In this document: positions 17,145-26,993 of the stretch, piece by piece
Numbering within the stretch: position 1 is the first letter of the stretch
Layout: every line of letters begins with the position of its first letter
Assembly: GCA_963708795.1 (NCBI GenBank)
Contig: CAVPUH010000007.1
Span: 248,001 to 312,000, forward strand
DNA: 64,000 bases
DNA from: DAIQRJ01 sp963708795
GTDB taxonomy: Bacteria; Actinomycetota; Actinomycetes; Propionibacteriales; DAIQRJ01
Direction: 5' to 3'
Made by a program: the position numbers and the translations under genes
Notes under the pieces: model-generated
Told to the model about the DNA's origin: nothing
The model's database searches: none
What the model saw: the letters and a program-made list of their open reading frames with translations, nothing else

Positions 17145-19050
17145 GTGCACACGCCGCCCCTCCGCGCCCGCGCCACCTCCGTCCCCCTCGAGCAGATCCC
17201 GCTCCTCGAACCCCCGTCGAACCCGGCCGAGGCACCCGCGTGGGCGATCGAGCAGCGCGCCCTCCTCGCCGACCTCGAGACCGAGGCCATCCGCTTCGTC
17301 GAGCGCTATGCCGAGCCGGACGGTTCCCTGCGCTGGCGCGCCCACTGGCCCGGCATGGACGGATCCGACGACCCCTACGAGGGCTTCGAGGATCTCCCGA
17401 TGCTCTATCTCCTCGGTGGCGGCGAGCGGCTCCTGGAGCTCGCCCGCCGCCAGTGGGACGCCATCACCTGGCAGTGGACCGAGTACGGGCAGGTGTACCG
17501 CGAGTTCGACGCCTACTACGACTGGATGCACCACGGCGAGAGCAGCGCCCTCTTCTACCTGATCGGTATGGCCGACCCGGACAGCCTCCAGGTCCCGCAT
17601 GCGGGCCACCCGGTTCGCCGGCTTCTACACCGGGCGCGACAACGAGGCGCGCCAACTACGACACCGTCCACCGGCTCATCAGGTCCCCGCTGAACGGCGT
17701 CGAAGGGGCCGCGGTTCGACGTCACGGCCGAGGACTGGTCGACCCACCGGGACGTGCTGGACGGCTACCCGCCGCCCTTCGACGACATCCCCGGCGTCGA
17801 CGGCCCGCTCTGCCAGTGGACCGACGACGGCGATCTTCGCCGACATCCTCGACCGGATGAACGAACGCATGACCAGGGGCGACGTCCCGCTCAACCTGAC
17901 GGCGACGAGCATGGCCGCGCACGCCTACATGCTCACCGGCGACGACCACTTCGCCCGCTGGGTGCTCGACTACTCGACCGCCTGGGCCGAGCGCACGACC
18001 GCCAACCACGGCATCACGCCCGACAACATCGGCCTCTCCGGGCAGATCGGCGAGAACTACGGCGGCAAGTGGTGGGGCGGCTACTACGGCTGGCAGTGGC
18101 CGCACGGGGCCGCGACCATCCTGGAGCCGCTCGGTGTCGGTTCGGTGAACGCCGCGCTCGTCAGCGGCGACCTGTCCCGGCTCGACCTGATCCGCTCGCA
18201 GCTCGACCGACTCTGGGCTCTGGGCCACGAGGAGAACGGCACCTGGGTCGTCCCCAACAAGCATCGCGACGACGGGTGGTCGGACTACCGGCCGGTCGAC
18301 GTGCGCGTCCCCGCCGTCACGTGGTTCACCAGCCTCGACGACGCGGATGCGCAGCGCCTCACCCGCATCTCCGGCAGCGACAGCTGGGGGGAACCCGAAC
18401 AGCTACGGGTGAAGGGCAACGGTGCCGGGAACAGCCAGCACTGGTTCGCCTACCAGCAGGGCCGCAACCCGGACTACCCGCGCCAGGTCCTGGCGGTGAA
18501 CCGGGCCCAGATGGACGCGCGCATCGAGGCGATCGCCACCGATGACGGCGATCCTGAAGACTGGGATGTCCACCATTGGCAGGACAAGAGCCCGATCTTC
18601 ACCGAGGGACTCGTGCAGACCATGTGGGGCGCTCCTCTGCACATCTACCACGGCGGCCTGCCGCTCGCCACGCTGCGGTACTTCGACGTCGGCCGCCGTC
18701 GACCCGGCCTCCCCCCGGACGTCGCTGCGCTGGTCGAGGCCGTCGAGCCCGATGCCGTGACGGTCCGGCTCGTCAATCTCGGGACGGCTGCGGCGGACCA
18801 GTTCGTGATCCAGGCCGGCGCGTTCGCCGAGCATCGCATCGACTCCGTCCTCGGTCCCGATGGCGATCCGCTGGCCGTTCAGGTCGACGGTCCGTGGCTC
18901 CGGCTGCGGCTCGACGGCTCGTCGTCGGTGCGGCTCCGGCTGGCCGTCACCCGGTTCGCGTACGCGCCGTCCTACGCGCTTCCGTGGGCCGCCGACCTCG
19001 ACCGGCCGCTGCCCATGATCACGCCCCGCTTCGGCACTGGGCCGACCTGA
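17145..19050 (+). CDS. unrecognised protein, six-hairpin-glycosidase-like, four frameshifts
   Basis: About 633 residues after repair; I do not recognise the family firmly. The sequence is rich in aromatic residues with repeated helix pairs (RRQWDAITWQWTEYGQ, EFDAYYDWMHHGESSALFY, KWWGGYYGWQWPHGAA). This recalls (alpha/alpha)6-barrel enzymes that act on sugars. A beta-rich C-terminal part (about residues 545-633) follows. The GTG at 17145 is the first sensible in-frame start. The frame slips at about 17597, 17650, 17707 and 17829; in each case one extra base, mostly in a G run, restores the protein. No signal peptide is visible, suggesting a cytoplasmic role, perhaps on imported sugars. Confidence 0.6.
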
Positions 19051-19327
19051 CCAGGCCGGACCGGACTGCCTGTCATCGGGTCGATGTGCCCGTTGACCGA
19101 TACGCCCGTGTGCCCGCCGGTACGAACTCGGTACTACTTCGGCGCCGAGGATCGGAACCGGGCTCGTCGAGCTCGTCCCGGGGGTACGTTGACTGCGGTC
19201 CCAGGTGGTAACCACACCGTCTGGTGATCCTGCGCCGCGGCCCACGGCGCGATCCGCCAAGGGCCGCGGCGACATCCGAACCCGGCGATGTCACCCCGAT
19301 CGCCGCGCCGACCGAACGGAGCGCGCC

Positions 19328-20554
19328 GTGACCCAGAGCAGCCCCTCGACCGCCCGAGCGGAGACCGACCTCGCCGACGTACCCGGGCGTCGAAGCCATC
19401 TCGCCGCCGCGCCCGACCCGGAGACCGACCTGCCGGTCGACGCCGAGCCCATGGTCCAGCTGCTCGACAAGGACGGCCGCCGGGTCACCCACCCCGACTA
19501 CGCGAGTTCGCTCTCCGACGACGAACTCCTCGCCGCCTACCGTGACCTGATGATGGCCCGGCGCCTCGACGTCGAGGGCACCAACCTGCAACGCCAGGGC
19601 CAGCTCGCGCTGTGGGCCCCATCGCGCGGGCAGGAGGGCGCACAGGTCGGCGCCGCCTACGGGATCGCCGAGACCGACTTCGTCTTCCCGAGTTACCGCG
19701 AGCACGGTTTGGCTCTGGCGCGCGGGCTCGACCCGATGAACCTCCTTCGCATCTTCCGCGGTACCGATCACGGCACCTGGGACATCGAGGACACCCGGTT
19801 CGGGCTGTACACGCTGGTCGTCGGCGCCCAGACATTGCACGCCGTCGGCTACGCGATGGGCATCCAGCGCGACGGGGCCGACGAGGCCGTCCTGTGCTGC
19901 TTCGGCGACGGCGCGACGAGCGAGGGCGACGTGAGCGAGGCGTTCAACTTCGCCGCCGTGAACAACGCGCCGGTCGTCTTCTTCCTCCAGAACAACCAGT
20001 GGGCGATCTCCGAGCCGAACGCCCGGCAGGCGAAGATCCCGCTGTACAAGCGGGCCGACGGCTTCGGCTTCCCGGGGGTCCGCGTCGACGGCAACGATGT
20101 CCTGGCCGTTCAGGCGGTGGTCAAGGACGCCATGGATCGCGCCCGCTCCGGCGGCGGCCCGACGCTCATCGAGGCCTACACCTTCCGGATGGGCGCGCAC
20201 ACCACGTCCGATGATCCGAAGCGTTATCGCACCTCCGCCGAGGAGGAGTACTGGCACGACCGCGATCCGCTGGCCAGGGTGGAGTCCTACCTCCGTGCTC
20301 AGGGGATTCTCGACGACGACCGTGCGGCCGAACTGACCGCGGAGACCGACGAGATGGCCGCTCGGGTCCGCAGTGAGACGCTCACGCTGCCCGAGCCGGA
20401 CGTCACCGAGTACTACACCCACACGTTCGCGGAGTTGACGCCGCTCGCCAGGGCCGAGAAGGCGTCGATGCTCGCCTACGCGGCGTCCTTCGACACCGAT
20501 GGCGCGGAAGACACCGATGACACCGATGCCGCCGCCGCCGACGGGCAGGGCTGA
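19328..20554 (+). CDS. 2-oxoacid dehydrogenase E1 component, alpha subunit
   Basis: Thiamine-diphosphate dependent decarboxylase subunit, 408 residues, of the branched-chain (or pyruvate) dehydrogenase complex. The ThDP-binding motif GDGATSEGDVSEAFNFAA followed by NN (about residues 197-222) is intact, and the phosphorylation-loop region YRTSAEEEYW is present. The GTG at 19328 gives a family-like N-terminus; the reading frame is open further upstream, but that part is Arg-rich and unlikely to be translated. The beta subunit starts 4 bp after the stop. Substrate range between branched-chain oxoacids and pyruvate cannot be settled here. Confidence 0.92.
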   Translation: MTQSSPSTARAETDLADVPGRRSHLAAAPDPETDLPVDAEPMVQLLDKDGRRVTHPDYASSLSDDELLAAYRDLMMARRLDVEGTNLQRQGQLALWAPSRGQEGAQVGAAYGIAETDFVFPSYREHGLALARGLDPMNLLRIFRGTDHGTWDIEDTRFGLYTLVVGAQTLHAVGYAMGIQRDGADEAVLCCFGDGATSEGDVSEAFNFAAVNNAPVVFFLQNNQWAISEPNARQAKIPLYKRADGFGFPGVRVDGNDVLAVQAVVKDAMDRARSGGGPTLIEAYTFRMGAHTTSDDPKRYRTSAEEEYWHDRDPLARVESYLRAQGILDDDRAAELTAETDEMAARVRSETLTLPEPDVTEYYTHTFAELTPLARAEKASMLAYAASFDTDGAEDTDDTDAAAADGQG

Positions 20555-20558
20555 ACCC

Positions 20559-21539
20559 GTGACCACGCTGACGATGGCCAAGGCCATCAACCTGGGTCTG
20601 CGCAAGGCGATGGAGGACGACCCGAAGGTCATGCTGATGGGCGAGGACATCGGCACCCTCGGTGGCGTCTACCGGGTGACCGAGGGCCTGAAGTCCGACT
20701 TCGGCGCCACCCGCGTCGTGGACACCCCGCTCGCCGAGGCCGGCATCGTCGGAACCGCGATCGGTCTGGCCATGCGGGGTTACCGATCGGTCTGCGAGAT
20801 CCAGTTCGACGGGTTCGTGTTCCCGGCCTACGACCAGATCGTCAGCCAGGTGGCCAAGTGGCGTTTCCGCAGCCAGGGCAGGCAATCCGCGCCGATTGTC
20901 ATCCGGATACCGTTCGGTGGCGGCATCGGCGCCGTCGAACACCACTCCGAGTCGCCCGAGGTGTTGTTCGCCCATGTCCAGGGGCTCCGGGTGGTCACGT
21001 GCGCGAGTCCGTCCGACGCGTACTGGATGATCCAGCAGGCCATCGCCAGCCCCGACCCGGTGATCTTCTTCGAGCCCAAGCGGCGGTACTACGAACGCGG
21101 TGACGTCGACCTCGACGCGAGCGAGGCGCCGCTGTCGCTGCAGTCGGCGGCCGTTCTCCGCACGGGCACGGACGCCACCGTCGTGGCCTACGGGCCGATG
21201 GTGCCGGTCGCGCTCGAAGCCGCCGAGGTCGCCGCAGGGGAGGGACGTTCCCTCGAAGTGATCGACCTCCGCTCGATCGCGCCGCTCGACCTGGACACCG
21301 TCTACGCGTCGGCCCGCAAGACCGGCCGGGTGATCGTCGTCCACGAGGCGTCGAAGACCTACGGGGTGGGGGCGGAGATCGCGGCCCGAGTCGGCGAGGA
21401 GTGCTTCTACCACCTCGAGTCCCCGGTCCTGCGGGTGACGGGGCTGGAGATGCTCTACCCCCCGGCTCGTGCCGAGGAGGGCTTCCTCCCCGACGTCGAC
21501 CGGGTGCTCGACGGCGTCGACACCGCACTCGCGTACTGA
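20559..21539 (+). CDS. 2-oxoacid dehydrogenase E1 component, beta subunit
   Basis: Partner of the alpha subunit, 326 residues. It contains the transketolase pyrimidine-binding segment (MLMGEDIGTLGGVYRVT, FVFPAYDQIVSQVAKW) and the C-terminal transketolase domain (DATVVAYGPMVPVALEAA, IDLRSIAPLDLDTV). The catalytic ThDP site forms between the two subunits. GTG at 20559 is preferred; ATG at 20574 is the alternative. It lies between E1 alpha and E2 in one operon. Confidence 0.93.
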   Translation: MTTLTMAKAINLGLRKAMEDDPKVMLMGEDIGTLGGVYRVTEGLKSDFGATRVVDTPLAEAGIVGTAIGLAMRGYRSVCEIQFDGFVFPAYDQIVSQVAKWRFRSQGRQSAPIVIRIPFGGGIGAVEHHSESPEVLFAHVQGLRVVTCASPSDAYWMIQQAIASPDPVIFFEPKRRYYERGDVDLDASEAPLSLQSAAVLRTGTDATVVAYGPMVPVALEAAEVAAGEGRSLEVIDLRSIAPLDLDTVYASARKTGRVIVVHEASKTYGVGAEIAARVGEECFYHLESPVLRVTGLEMLYPPARAEEGFLPDVDRVLDGVDTALAY

Positions 21540-21584
21540 TCCACCGATGATCGCCGCGCCGGTCGAGGCCATGAAGGGAATCCT

Positions 21585-22919
21585 GTGAGCAGGTCGGAGT
21601 TCCGGTTGCCGGACGTCGGCGAAGGTCTGACCGAGGCGGAGATCGTCACCTGGCGCGTCGCCGTCGGAGACACCGTCGCCGTCAACGAGGTCATCGTCGA
21701 GATCGAGACGGCGAAGTCGCTGGTCGAACTCCCGAGTCCGTTCGCCGGTCGGGTGGCGTCACTTCTCGTGGCGGAGGGCGTCACCGTTCCGGTCGGTACG
21801 GCGATCATCGCGGTCGACGCCGCCGGTGACCCGGCGTCCGAGCCCGGCGAGCCGGCACCCGCTGACGGAGGGGGAGGAACCGAAGCGGGAGGCCAGTCTG
21901 GTCGGCTACGGCCCGCGGACCGGTGCTCCGGTCCGCCGGCGTTCCCGTTCGGCGGCCGCGAAGCCAGACGTACCCGCACCCCCGACGGCCAGCCCGCCAG
22001 ACCCTGAGCCGGCGCCGAACCCGAGCCCGAACCAGCGACGCCGACGCGCGCACTGGCCAAACCGCCGGTGCGCAAGCTGGCCAAGGACCTCGGCATCGAT
22101 CTCGCCTCGCTCGTCCCGAGCGGCGCCGGGGGCATCGTCACCCGGGCCGATGTCGAGGCGGCGTTCGCCCCCGAGCCTGCAGCGTCCGGAGCAAGCTCGC
22201 CGGTGGTGGCCAGCGCGTCGCGAGAGACCCGCGTCGACGTGCGGGGAGTCCGCAAGCTCACCGCAGCGGCGATGGTGCAGAGCGCCTTCACCGCGCCGCA
22301 CGTCACCGAGTGGGTCGAGATCGACGCCACCCGCACGATGCAGATGGTCGACACCATGCGCGCGTCCCGGCAGTTCCGCGACGTCCGCGTCACCCCGCTC
22401 CTCCTGGTCGCCCGCGCGGTGTGCGTGGCGTTGCGCCGGACCCCCGAGCTGAACGCGACCTGGGACGAGCCGAACCAGCAGATCGTCCAGAAGGCCTACG
22501 TCAACCTCGGGATCGCGGCGGACACCCCCCGCGGCCTCGTCGTCCCGAACATCCCGGACGCGGACCAGCTCCCGACGGTCGACCTCGCCCGCGCGATCAG
22601 CGAGCTCACGGTCACCGCTCGGGAAGGGCGGACGACACCGGCGCAGATGAGCGGCGGCACATTCACGATCACCAACATCGGGGTGTTCGGGATCGACGGC
22701 GGCACGCCGATCCTCAATCCCGGGGAGGCCGGAATCCTCGCGGTCGGCAGCATCCGTCGCAAGCCCTGGGTCGTCGACGACCAGATCGTCGCGCGCTGGG
22801 TCACCACTCTCGCGCTCTCGTTCGATCACCGGATGGCCGACGGTGCGGAGGGCTCGTCGTTCCTCGCGGACGTCGCCGCCATCCTCGAGGATCCGGGCGC
22901 GACGCTCGTCATCCCCTGA
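21585..22919 (+). CDS. 2-oxoacid dehydrogenase E2 (dihydrolipoyl acyltransferase), frame breaks in linker
   Basis: E2 core enzyme moving the acyl group from lipoate to CoA. One N-terminal lipoyl domain has the lipoylated Lys in IETAKSLVELPSP (about residues 43-55). A Pro/Ala/Arg-rich linker follows, then a peripheral-subunit-binding domain (VRKLAKDLGIDLASLVPSGAGG) and the catalytic domain with DHRMADG near the C-terminus. Two frame breaks lie in the linker: one extra G near 21868-21877 (GGAGGGGGA), then a return to the first frame between about 21990 and 22055. The middle frame continues LVGYGPRTGAPVRR as expected for real E2. GTG 21585 follows AAGGGA. The E3 gene is not in the window. Confidence 0.87.
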
Positions 22920-23040
22920 CCGCGGGCGCGCGAGGGCCTCCCGGCTCCGGTTGTCCCCAGGAAGGTGACCGTATGCGGTCGGATAGATGCATTTCTGCGA
23001 GACTGGCCAACCGTTCGGCGCGCAGACGCGTCTGAGCACT

Positions 23041-23056
23041 GAGCAGAAGGCTGCTC
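23041..23056 (+). promoter_or_regulatory. hairpin presenting the ribosome-binding site of the crystallin-like gene
   Basis: GAGCAG and CTGCTC pair perfectly around the loop AAGG, which is the core of the Shine-Dalgarno sequence; the ATG follows one base after the stem. A perfect 12-bp palindrome CAGACGCGTCTG (23023-23034) lies just upstream. Control of translation by folding is inferred. Confidence 0.4.
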
Positions 23057-23057
23057 G

Positions 23058-23684
23058 ATGTCTGAGAAGGGGGCTTCGATGGCGCCACATCGTTCGATGG
23101 CTTCACGAGTGATCGTCGCGCTGGTCGCGATCGTGGGCCTGGTGGCCGTTCCGGTCGCTGCGCAGGCCGGCTCCGGCAAGGTGGCGGCGGCACCGCCACG
23201 GGGAGCGCACTGCGTCGCGAGCCTGTCGCCCGCATCGGCCACGGGCGTCAGCGCGGTGACGGGCTTCAGCTGCTTCGGCACGTTCAGCGACGCGGTCGGC
23301 TTCGCAAGCAAGGGGGCCGTCACGCTGGCCAGATCGGCTGAGGTGGCCAGCGCGGACGCGACGATCCGCCGCCAGCTCCACGCGTACCGGGCGTTGGCGA
23401 GCCCGCTGCTGGGAATCGAGTACAACTCCACAGGCTTCGGCGGCTCGTCGCTGACGCTCACCGGATCCGGCGGGTCGGGGTGCTACGGCGGAACCGAGTA
23501 CAGCTTCGGAAACCTAGGGTCCTACGGGTGGAACGACAAGATCGGTTCGGCACGGACCTACAGCAACTGCGTCGGCCAGCACTTCAAGAACACCGGTTTG
23601 TCCGGAACCTCGACGTCGGTGTTCGGCTCGAAGTCCGACTTCGGCAGCCTCGACAACGCGATCAGTTCGATTCGCTTCTACTGA
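23058..23684 (+). CDS. secreted beta/gamma-crystallin-like protein
   Basis: Predicted secreted protein of 208 residues. The signal peptide runs to about residue 36 (hydrophobic core VIVALVAIVGLVAV, cleavage near AQAGS). The C-terminal half shows crystallin-type Greek-key signatures: YSFGNLGSYGWNDKIGSARTY (shortened) around residues 150-170 and SDFGSLDNAISSIRFY at the end, plus four or more cysteines. Peptidase inhibitors of the I36 type share this fold, so inhibitor or Ca-binding roles are possible. The start at 23058 has AGAAGG 8 bases upstream; ATGs at 23079 and 23097 are alternatives. Confidence 0.68.
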   Translation: MSEKGASMAPHRSMASRVIVALVAIVGLVAVPVAAQAGSGKVAAAPPRGAHCVASLSPASATGVSAVTGFSCFGTFSDAVGFASKGAVTLARSAEVASADATIRRQLHAYRALASPLLGIEYNSTGFGGSSLTLTGSGGSGCYGGTEYSFGNLGSYGWNDKIGSARTYSNCVGQHFKNTGLSGTSTSVFGSKSDFGSLDNAISSIRFY

Positions 23685-23691
23685 AGCCGGG

Positions 23692-24255
23692 CTAGGGCTT
23701 CGTCGCCGACGGCAGGTTGAGCGTGCGGCAGGTGGTCGCGTCACCCGGATAGACCGCCACCGAGCCGTCCGGCAGCGTGCAGGCGGCCAGATCGGGCACG
23801 GGTGCGGGGTCGTCTCCGGGCTGGGGACCCGGCGCGCCGGGCTCGCCCGCATGGATGACACCCAGTCGCCAGACGTTGGCGCAGGAGTCGACGGCGTTCT
23901 GGACCTCGACGGGGCCGGGTGGCGTGCTGTCGGCGCGCTGCGGCGCGGCGACGCCCAGCTCGGTCCGGTAGGCCGGGTCGGCGGTGGCAGCGGAGTAGCA
24001 GAAGGCGAAATGTCGTTCGGTCGGTTCGCGGAAGGCGATGTAGCTCCCTGCGGCGATGGTGGTGCCGACGAGCGCGGTGGCCACGCCGGCGAGCAGCGGT
24101 GTCCGCCATCGATGCCGGCGCGAGGCTCGGACCTCGTCCATCAGCATCGTCTTGACGTCAGCACGCCGGCCCGCCGGGAACCGACGCTGGTCGAGCGGTG
24201 GAGCGATCGCGCGGAGATCGTCGTCATCCGGGTCGTCGAACATCGTGTGCGTCAC
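23692..24255 (-). CDS. membrane protein paired with ECF sigma factor (possible anti-sigma)
   Basis: Protein of 187 residues: a charged cytoplasmic N-terminus of about 50 residues, one membrane helix (LLAGVATALVGTTIAAGSYIAF, shortened) near 54-73 and an extracytoplasmic tail with four cysteines. It starts with GTG, overlapping the sigma-factor stop as GTGA (24252-24255), so the two are translationally coupled. That layout is typical for sigma/anti-sigma pairs, but no ZAS metal motif (HxxxCxxC) is seen, so the anti-sigma role is inferred from context only. Confidence 0.6.
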   Translation of the reverse strand: MTHTMFDDPDDDDLRAIAPPLDQRRFPAGRRADVKTMLMDEVRASRRHRWRTPLLAGVATALVGTTIAAGSYIAFREPTERHFAFCYSAATADPAYRTELGVAAPQRADSTPPGPVEVQNAVDSCANVWRLGVIHAGEPGAPGPQPGDDPAPVPDLAACTLPDGSVAVYPGDATTCRTLNLPSATKP

Positions 24256-24974
24256 TCTCCCCTCGTGTCCTCGTCGCCTTGTCGGGCCCGTTCACCCGGC
24301 TCGTTCGTAGGTTCAGAACCGGGCGCGGGACCCCCCGTCTGCCCCGCGTCCGGTTCTGAACCTGCGAGCTTGCGCAGGTGTTCTCTTGCCCTCGCCAAGC
24401 GAGATCGCACGGTTCCCACCGGGACCCCCAGAGCGATGGCGGTGTCCGTGTAGCTCAGGTGAGCCCACACGCACAGTGCCAACACGTCCTGCTCGTCGGG
24501 CACCAGTCGGTGGAACACGTCCAACACGGCGCCCATCGTCCGTTCGTCATCCAGCCTCGTCACCGCGTCGTCGGAGGGGTCCGGCACCACGACCGCTGTC
24601 GGCAGTTTCGCCAGCAGCCGCCGATGACGGCGGAGTCCCCGGTCCCGGTTGCGCACCACGTTGTTGGCCACGGCGAGCAACCACGGGAGAAGCGAGTCGT
24701 CTGCTAGCTGTACCTCCCTGCGTTTGCGCCAGGTCTCCAGGAACACGACCGAGGTGAGGTCCTCGGCCGCCGACCAGGAACCGGTGCGACGGAAACAGTG
24801 GTTGTAGACGCGATCGGAGTGCCGCTCGAAGAGCGCACCGAACGCCGACGGGTCCCCATCCGCCGCCTGCTGCCACAAGAGAGCGTCGGTCGGCTCTCCG
24901 ATCGCGTCTACACCCCCCTTATGTCCGGCACCGACGGGGTGGTTCTCCACCGGCGGGCCAAATTCTTGTGGCAT
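24252..24974 (-). CDS. RNA polymerase sigma factor, ECF type
   Basis: Extracytoplasmic-function sigma factor of about 240 residues. Region 2 reads FGALFERHSDRVYNHCFRRTG followed by AAEDLTSVVFLETWR; region 4 reads LSYTDTAIALGVPVGTVRSRLARAREHL. An acidic tail of about 35 residues follows region 4. The downstream membrane protein is coupled by overlap. The penicillin-binding lipoprotein upstream is on the same strand and ends 28 bp before the sigma start, so the two may be cotranscribed; a cell-envelope signal is plausible. Confidence 0.9.
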   Translation of the reverse strand: MPQEFGPPVENHPVGAGHKGGVDAIGEPTDALLWQQAADGDPSAFGALFERHSDRVYNHCFRRTGSWSAAEDLTSVVFLETWRKRREVQLADDSLLPWLLAVANNVVRNRDRGLRRHRRLLAKLPTAVVVPDPSDDAVTRLDDERTMGAVLDVFHRLVPDEQDVLALCVWAHLSYTDTAIALGVPVGTVRSRLARAREHLRKLAGSEPDAGQTGGPAPGSEPTNEPGERARQGDEDTRGE

Positions 24975-25002
24975 GGCTCACATCCTGCTGGGCGGAGCGG
25001 CG

Positions 25003-26913
25003 TCAGCGCGGGATGTTGCTCAGGAGCGTCTGTGCGAGCGGGCCGGCGTCGTGGGAGCCGGACTTGCCGCCTTCGACGATCACGGCGAACGCGAGGTCGT
25101 CCCGGTAGCCGACCATCCAGGCGTTCGTGCTCGTGCCGATCTCGGCGGTGCCGGTCTTCGCGCCGACCGCGCCTTCACCAGCCAGCCCGGCCGCCGTCCC
25201 GTCGGTGACGGTGGCGCGCATCATCTGGCGCAGTGCCGACGCGGTGCCGGCCGGGAGCGGGGTCGCGGTCGACTCCGCGCCGTCGACGAGCGTGGGGGTG
25301 TGGGCCGACCCGCTCTGCACGGCGCCGGCGACCTCGGCCATGGCGAGTGGGCTGGCAGTGATGCGGGCCTGTCCGATCATGCTCGCCGCGAGATCGGTGG
25401 CGCCGGCGGGCGCCGGGACGCTGCCCGACCACGACGGGATGGGGAGCTTCCAGTCCCCACCGAGTCCGTACGCCGACGCCATCTGCGGCAGCGCGGTGCC
25501 AGAGACCTTGCCTCGTTGAGAGATGAACGCGGTGTTGCACGAGAGTTCGAAGGCCCGCTCGAGGCTCATCGGCCCAGTGGTGGGCAGCGCGTCGTAATTG
25601 ACGAACCTCCGGCCGTCGACGGTGATCGTCGAGGTGCACGGAACGGTCGTGCTCGTCTGGAGACCGGCCTTCAGCAACGCCGACGACGACACGATCTTGA
25701 AGGTCGACCCGGGCGCGTAGTGGCCGGTCATGCCCGGATTGTCGTTGCGCGCGCCCGGGCCGTTCGCGATCGCGAGGATCTGCCCGGTGCTCGGTCGGAT
25801 CACCGCGATGGACGCCTTGTGTCCGGTGCCGGCGGCTTCGGCCACCGCCTTCTCTGCGGCGGCCTGAGCGGTGTAGTCGAGCGTGGTGGTCAGGGGCTTG
25901 CCGGTGGTGCCCTTGGTGCTGGCGATGGTCGTCACCGTCTTGCCGGTCGCCGGGTCGACGATCCGCACCGCGACGGTCGCGGTGCCGGCCAACTGTTTCT
26001 GATAGGCGTACTGGAGTCCGAAGCTGCCGACCTCGTCAGAGGCGACGGCGCTCGCATCGGCGTTCGCCAGCGTCTCCTTCGTCGCCGGCGCCACCGTGCC
26101 CAGCACACCCCGGCCGAACTCGGCCGTCGGCGCGAGCGCGCGGCTGCCGCCGTTCACGACGATGCCCTGGATGCCGCTCAGGTCGGACTGGACGTCGGCG
26201 TAATCGGCCTTGCGCAAGACGATCGCCTCGACGAAGTCGCCCTTCGTTGCCGCCGCCAGCTGCTTCGCCAGCTCGGCGGGGTCGACGTCGACCGCAGCGG
26301 CGAGCTTGGTCGCGTCGGCCTTGGTGGAGGTGCCGCCGGTGAGGCCGATCCGCACGATCGGCTGCGACCAGGCGAGCTTGCGGCCGTTCTGGTCGAGGAT
26401 GGCCGCACGCGCCGGCAACGTGCGCAGACGACGCACCCGGGTGCTGTCGGTGAGGTCGGGGTGGATGGCGCTCGGGCTGGTGACGAGCGTCCAGACGCCG
26501 TCGGTGCCCTCCTTCACGACGACCGGCGACACCCAGGACGCGTCGCCGATTCCGTCGAGGGTGGCCGTGACCTCGACGTCGGTCTGACAGGTCGAGGTGG
26601 ACCGGCAGACCGCCGGACCCTTCGGCTCGAGCGTGACCTTCGTCGCCTCCATAGCCGCGCCGATGTCGGCGAGGCGGGTGGTGAACGCGGCGTCCTTGGT
26701 GATCGCGGTGAGCTGCTCGGTGTTCTTCGCGCCGGACCAGTTGGCCTGCCACTGCGCGAGATACGCGGCGACCGTCGCGTCGGCGGTCTCGCCCGCCGAG
26801 GCCGTCGGGGTCGGCGTCGAGCCCGAGCCCGACGACGAGCCGAGGAGTCCGCAGCCCGACATGGCGAGGCAGAGCGTGAGCAGTAAGGGAAGCAAAGACT
26901 TTCGGGTCAGCAC
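25003..26913 (-). CDS. penicillin-binding lipoprotein, MecA/PBP2-like transpeptidase
   Basis: D,D-transpeptidase cross-linking peptidoglycan outside the membrane, 636 residues. A lipoprotein signal ends at Cys21 (LAMSGC). An NTF2-like MecA N-terminal domain spans about 40-150, a PBP dimer-like domain about 160-330, and the transpeptidase domain about 345-636. Active-site motifs are STFK (403-406), SCN (458-460) and KTGT (586-589). All three are intact, so it is an active class B type enzyme. A lipid anchor instead of the usual N-terminal helix is common in actinobacterial versions. It is divergent from the thioredoxin-NHL gene across 80 bp. Confidence 0.93.
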   Translation of the reverse strand: MLTRKSLLPLLLTLCLAMSGCGLLGSSSGSGSTPTPTASAGETADATVAAYLAQWQANWSGAKNTEQLTAITKDAAFTTRLADIGAAMEATKVTLEPKGPAVCRSTSTCQTDVEVTATLDGIGDASWVSPVVVKEGTDGVWTLVTSPSAIHPDLTDSTRVRRLRTLPARAAILDQNGRKLAWSQPIVRIGLTGGTSTKADATKLAAAVDVDPAELAKQLAAATKGDFVEAIVLRKADYADVQSDLSGIQGIVVNGGSRALAPTAEFGRGVLGTVAPATKETLANADASAVASDEVGSFGLQYAYQKQLAGTATVAVRIVDPATGKTVTTIASTKGTTGKPLTTTLDYTAQAAAEKAVAEAAGTGHKASIAVIRPSTGQILAIANGPGARNDNPGMTGHYAPGSTFKIVSSSALLKAGLQTSTTVPCTSTITVDGRRFVNYDALPTTGPMSLERAFELSCNTAFISQRGKVSGTALPQMASAYGLGGDWKLPIPSWSGSVPAPAGATDLAASMIGQARITASPLAMAEVAGAVQSGSAHTPTLVDGAESTATPLPAGTASALRQMMRATVTDGTAAGLAGEGAVGAKTGTAEIGTSTNAWMVGYRDDLAFAVIVEGGKSGSHDAGPLAQTLLSNIPR

Positions 26914-26993
26914 TGGAACATTCTGCCCGAGCGGGCGAACCGGACGAATCCGGCGCCAGTCGTCGGGACGTGCGAGGTGCCTAGGCTGGGAAG

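Noticed and set aside
24973..26886. 637-codon plus-strand open frame opposite the PBP gene
   Set aside because: Antisense to a protein with all three transpeptidase motifs; no start context or family match.
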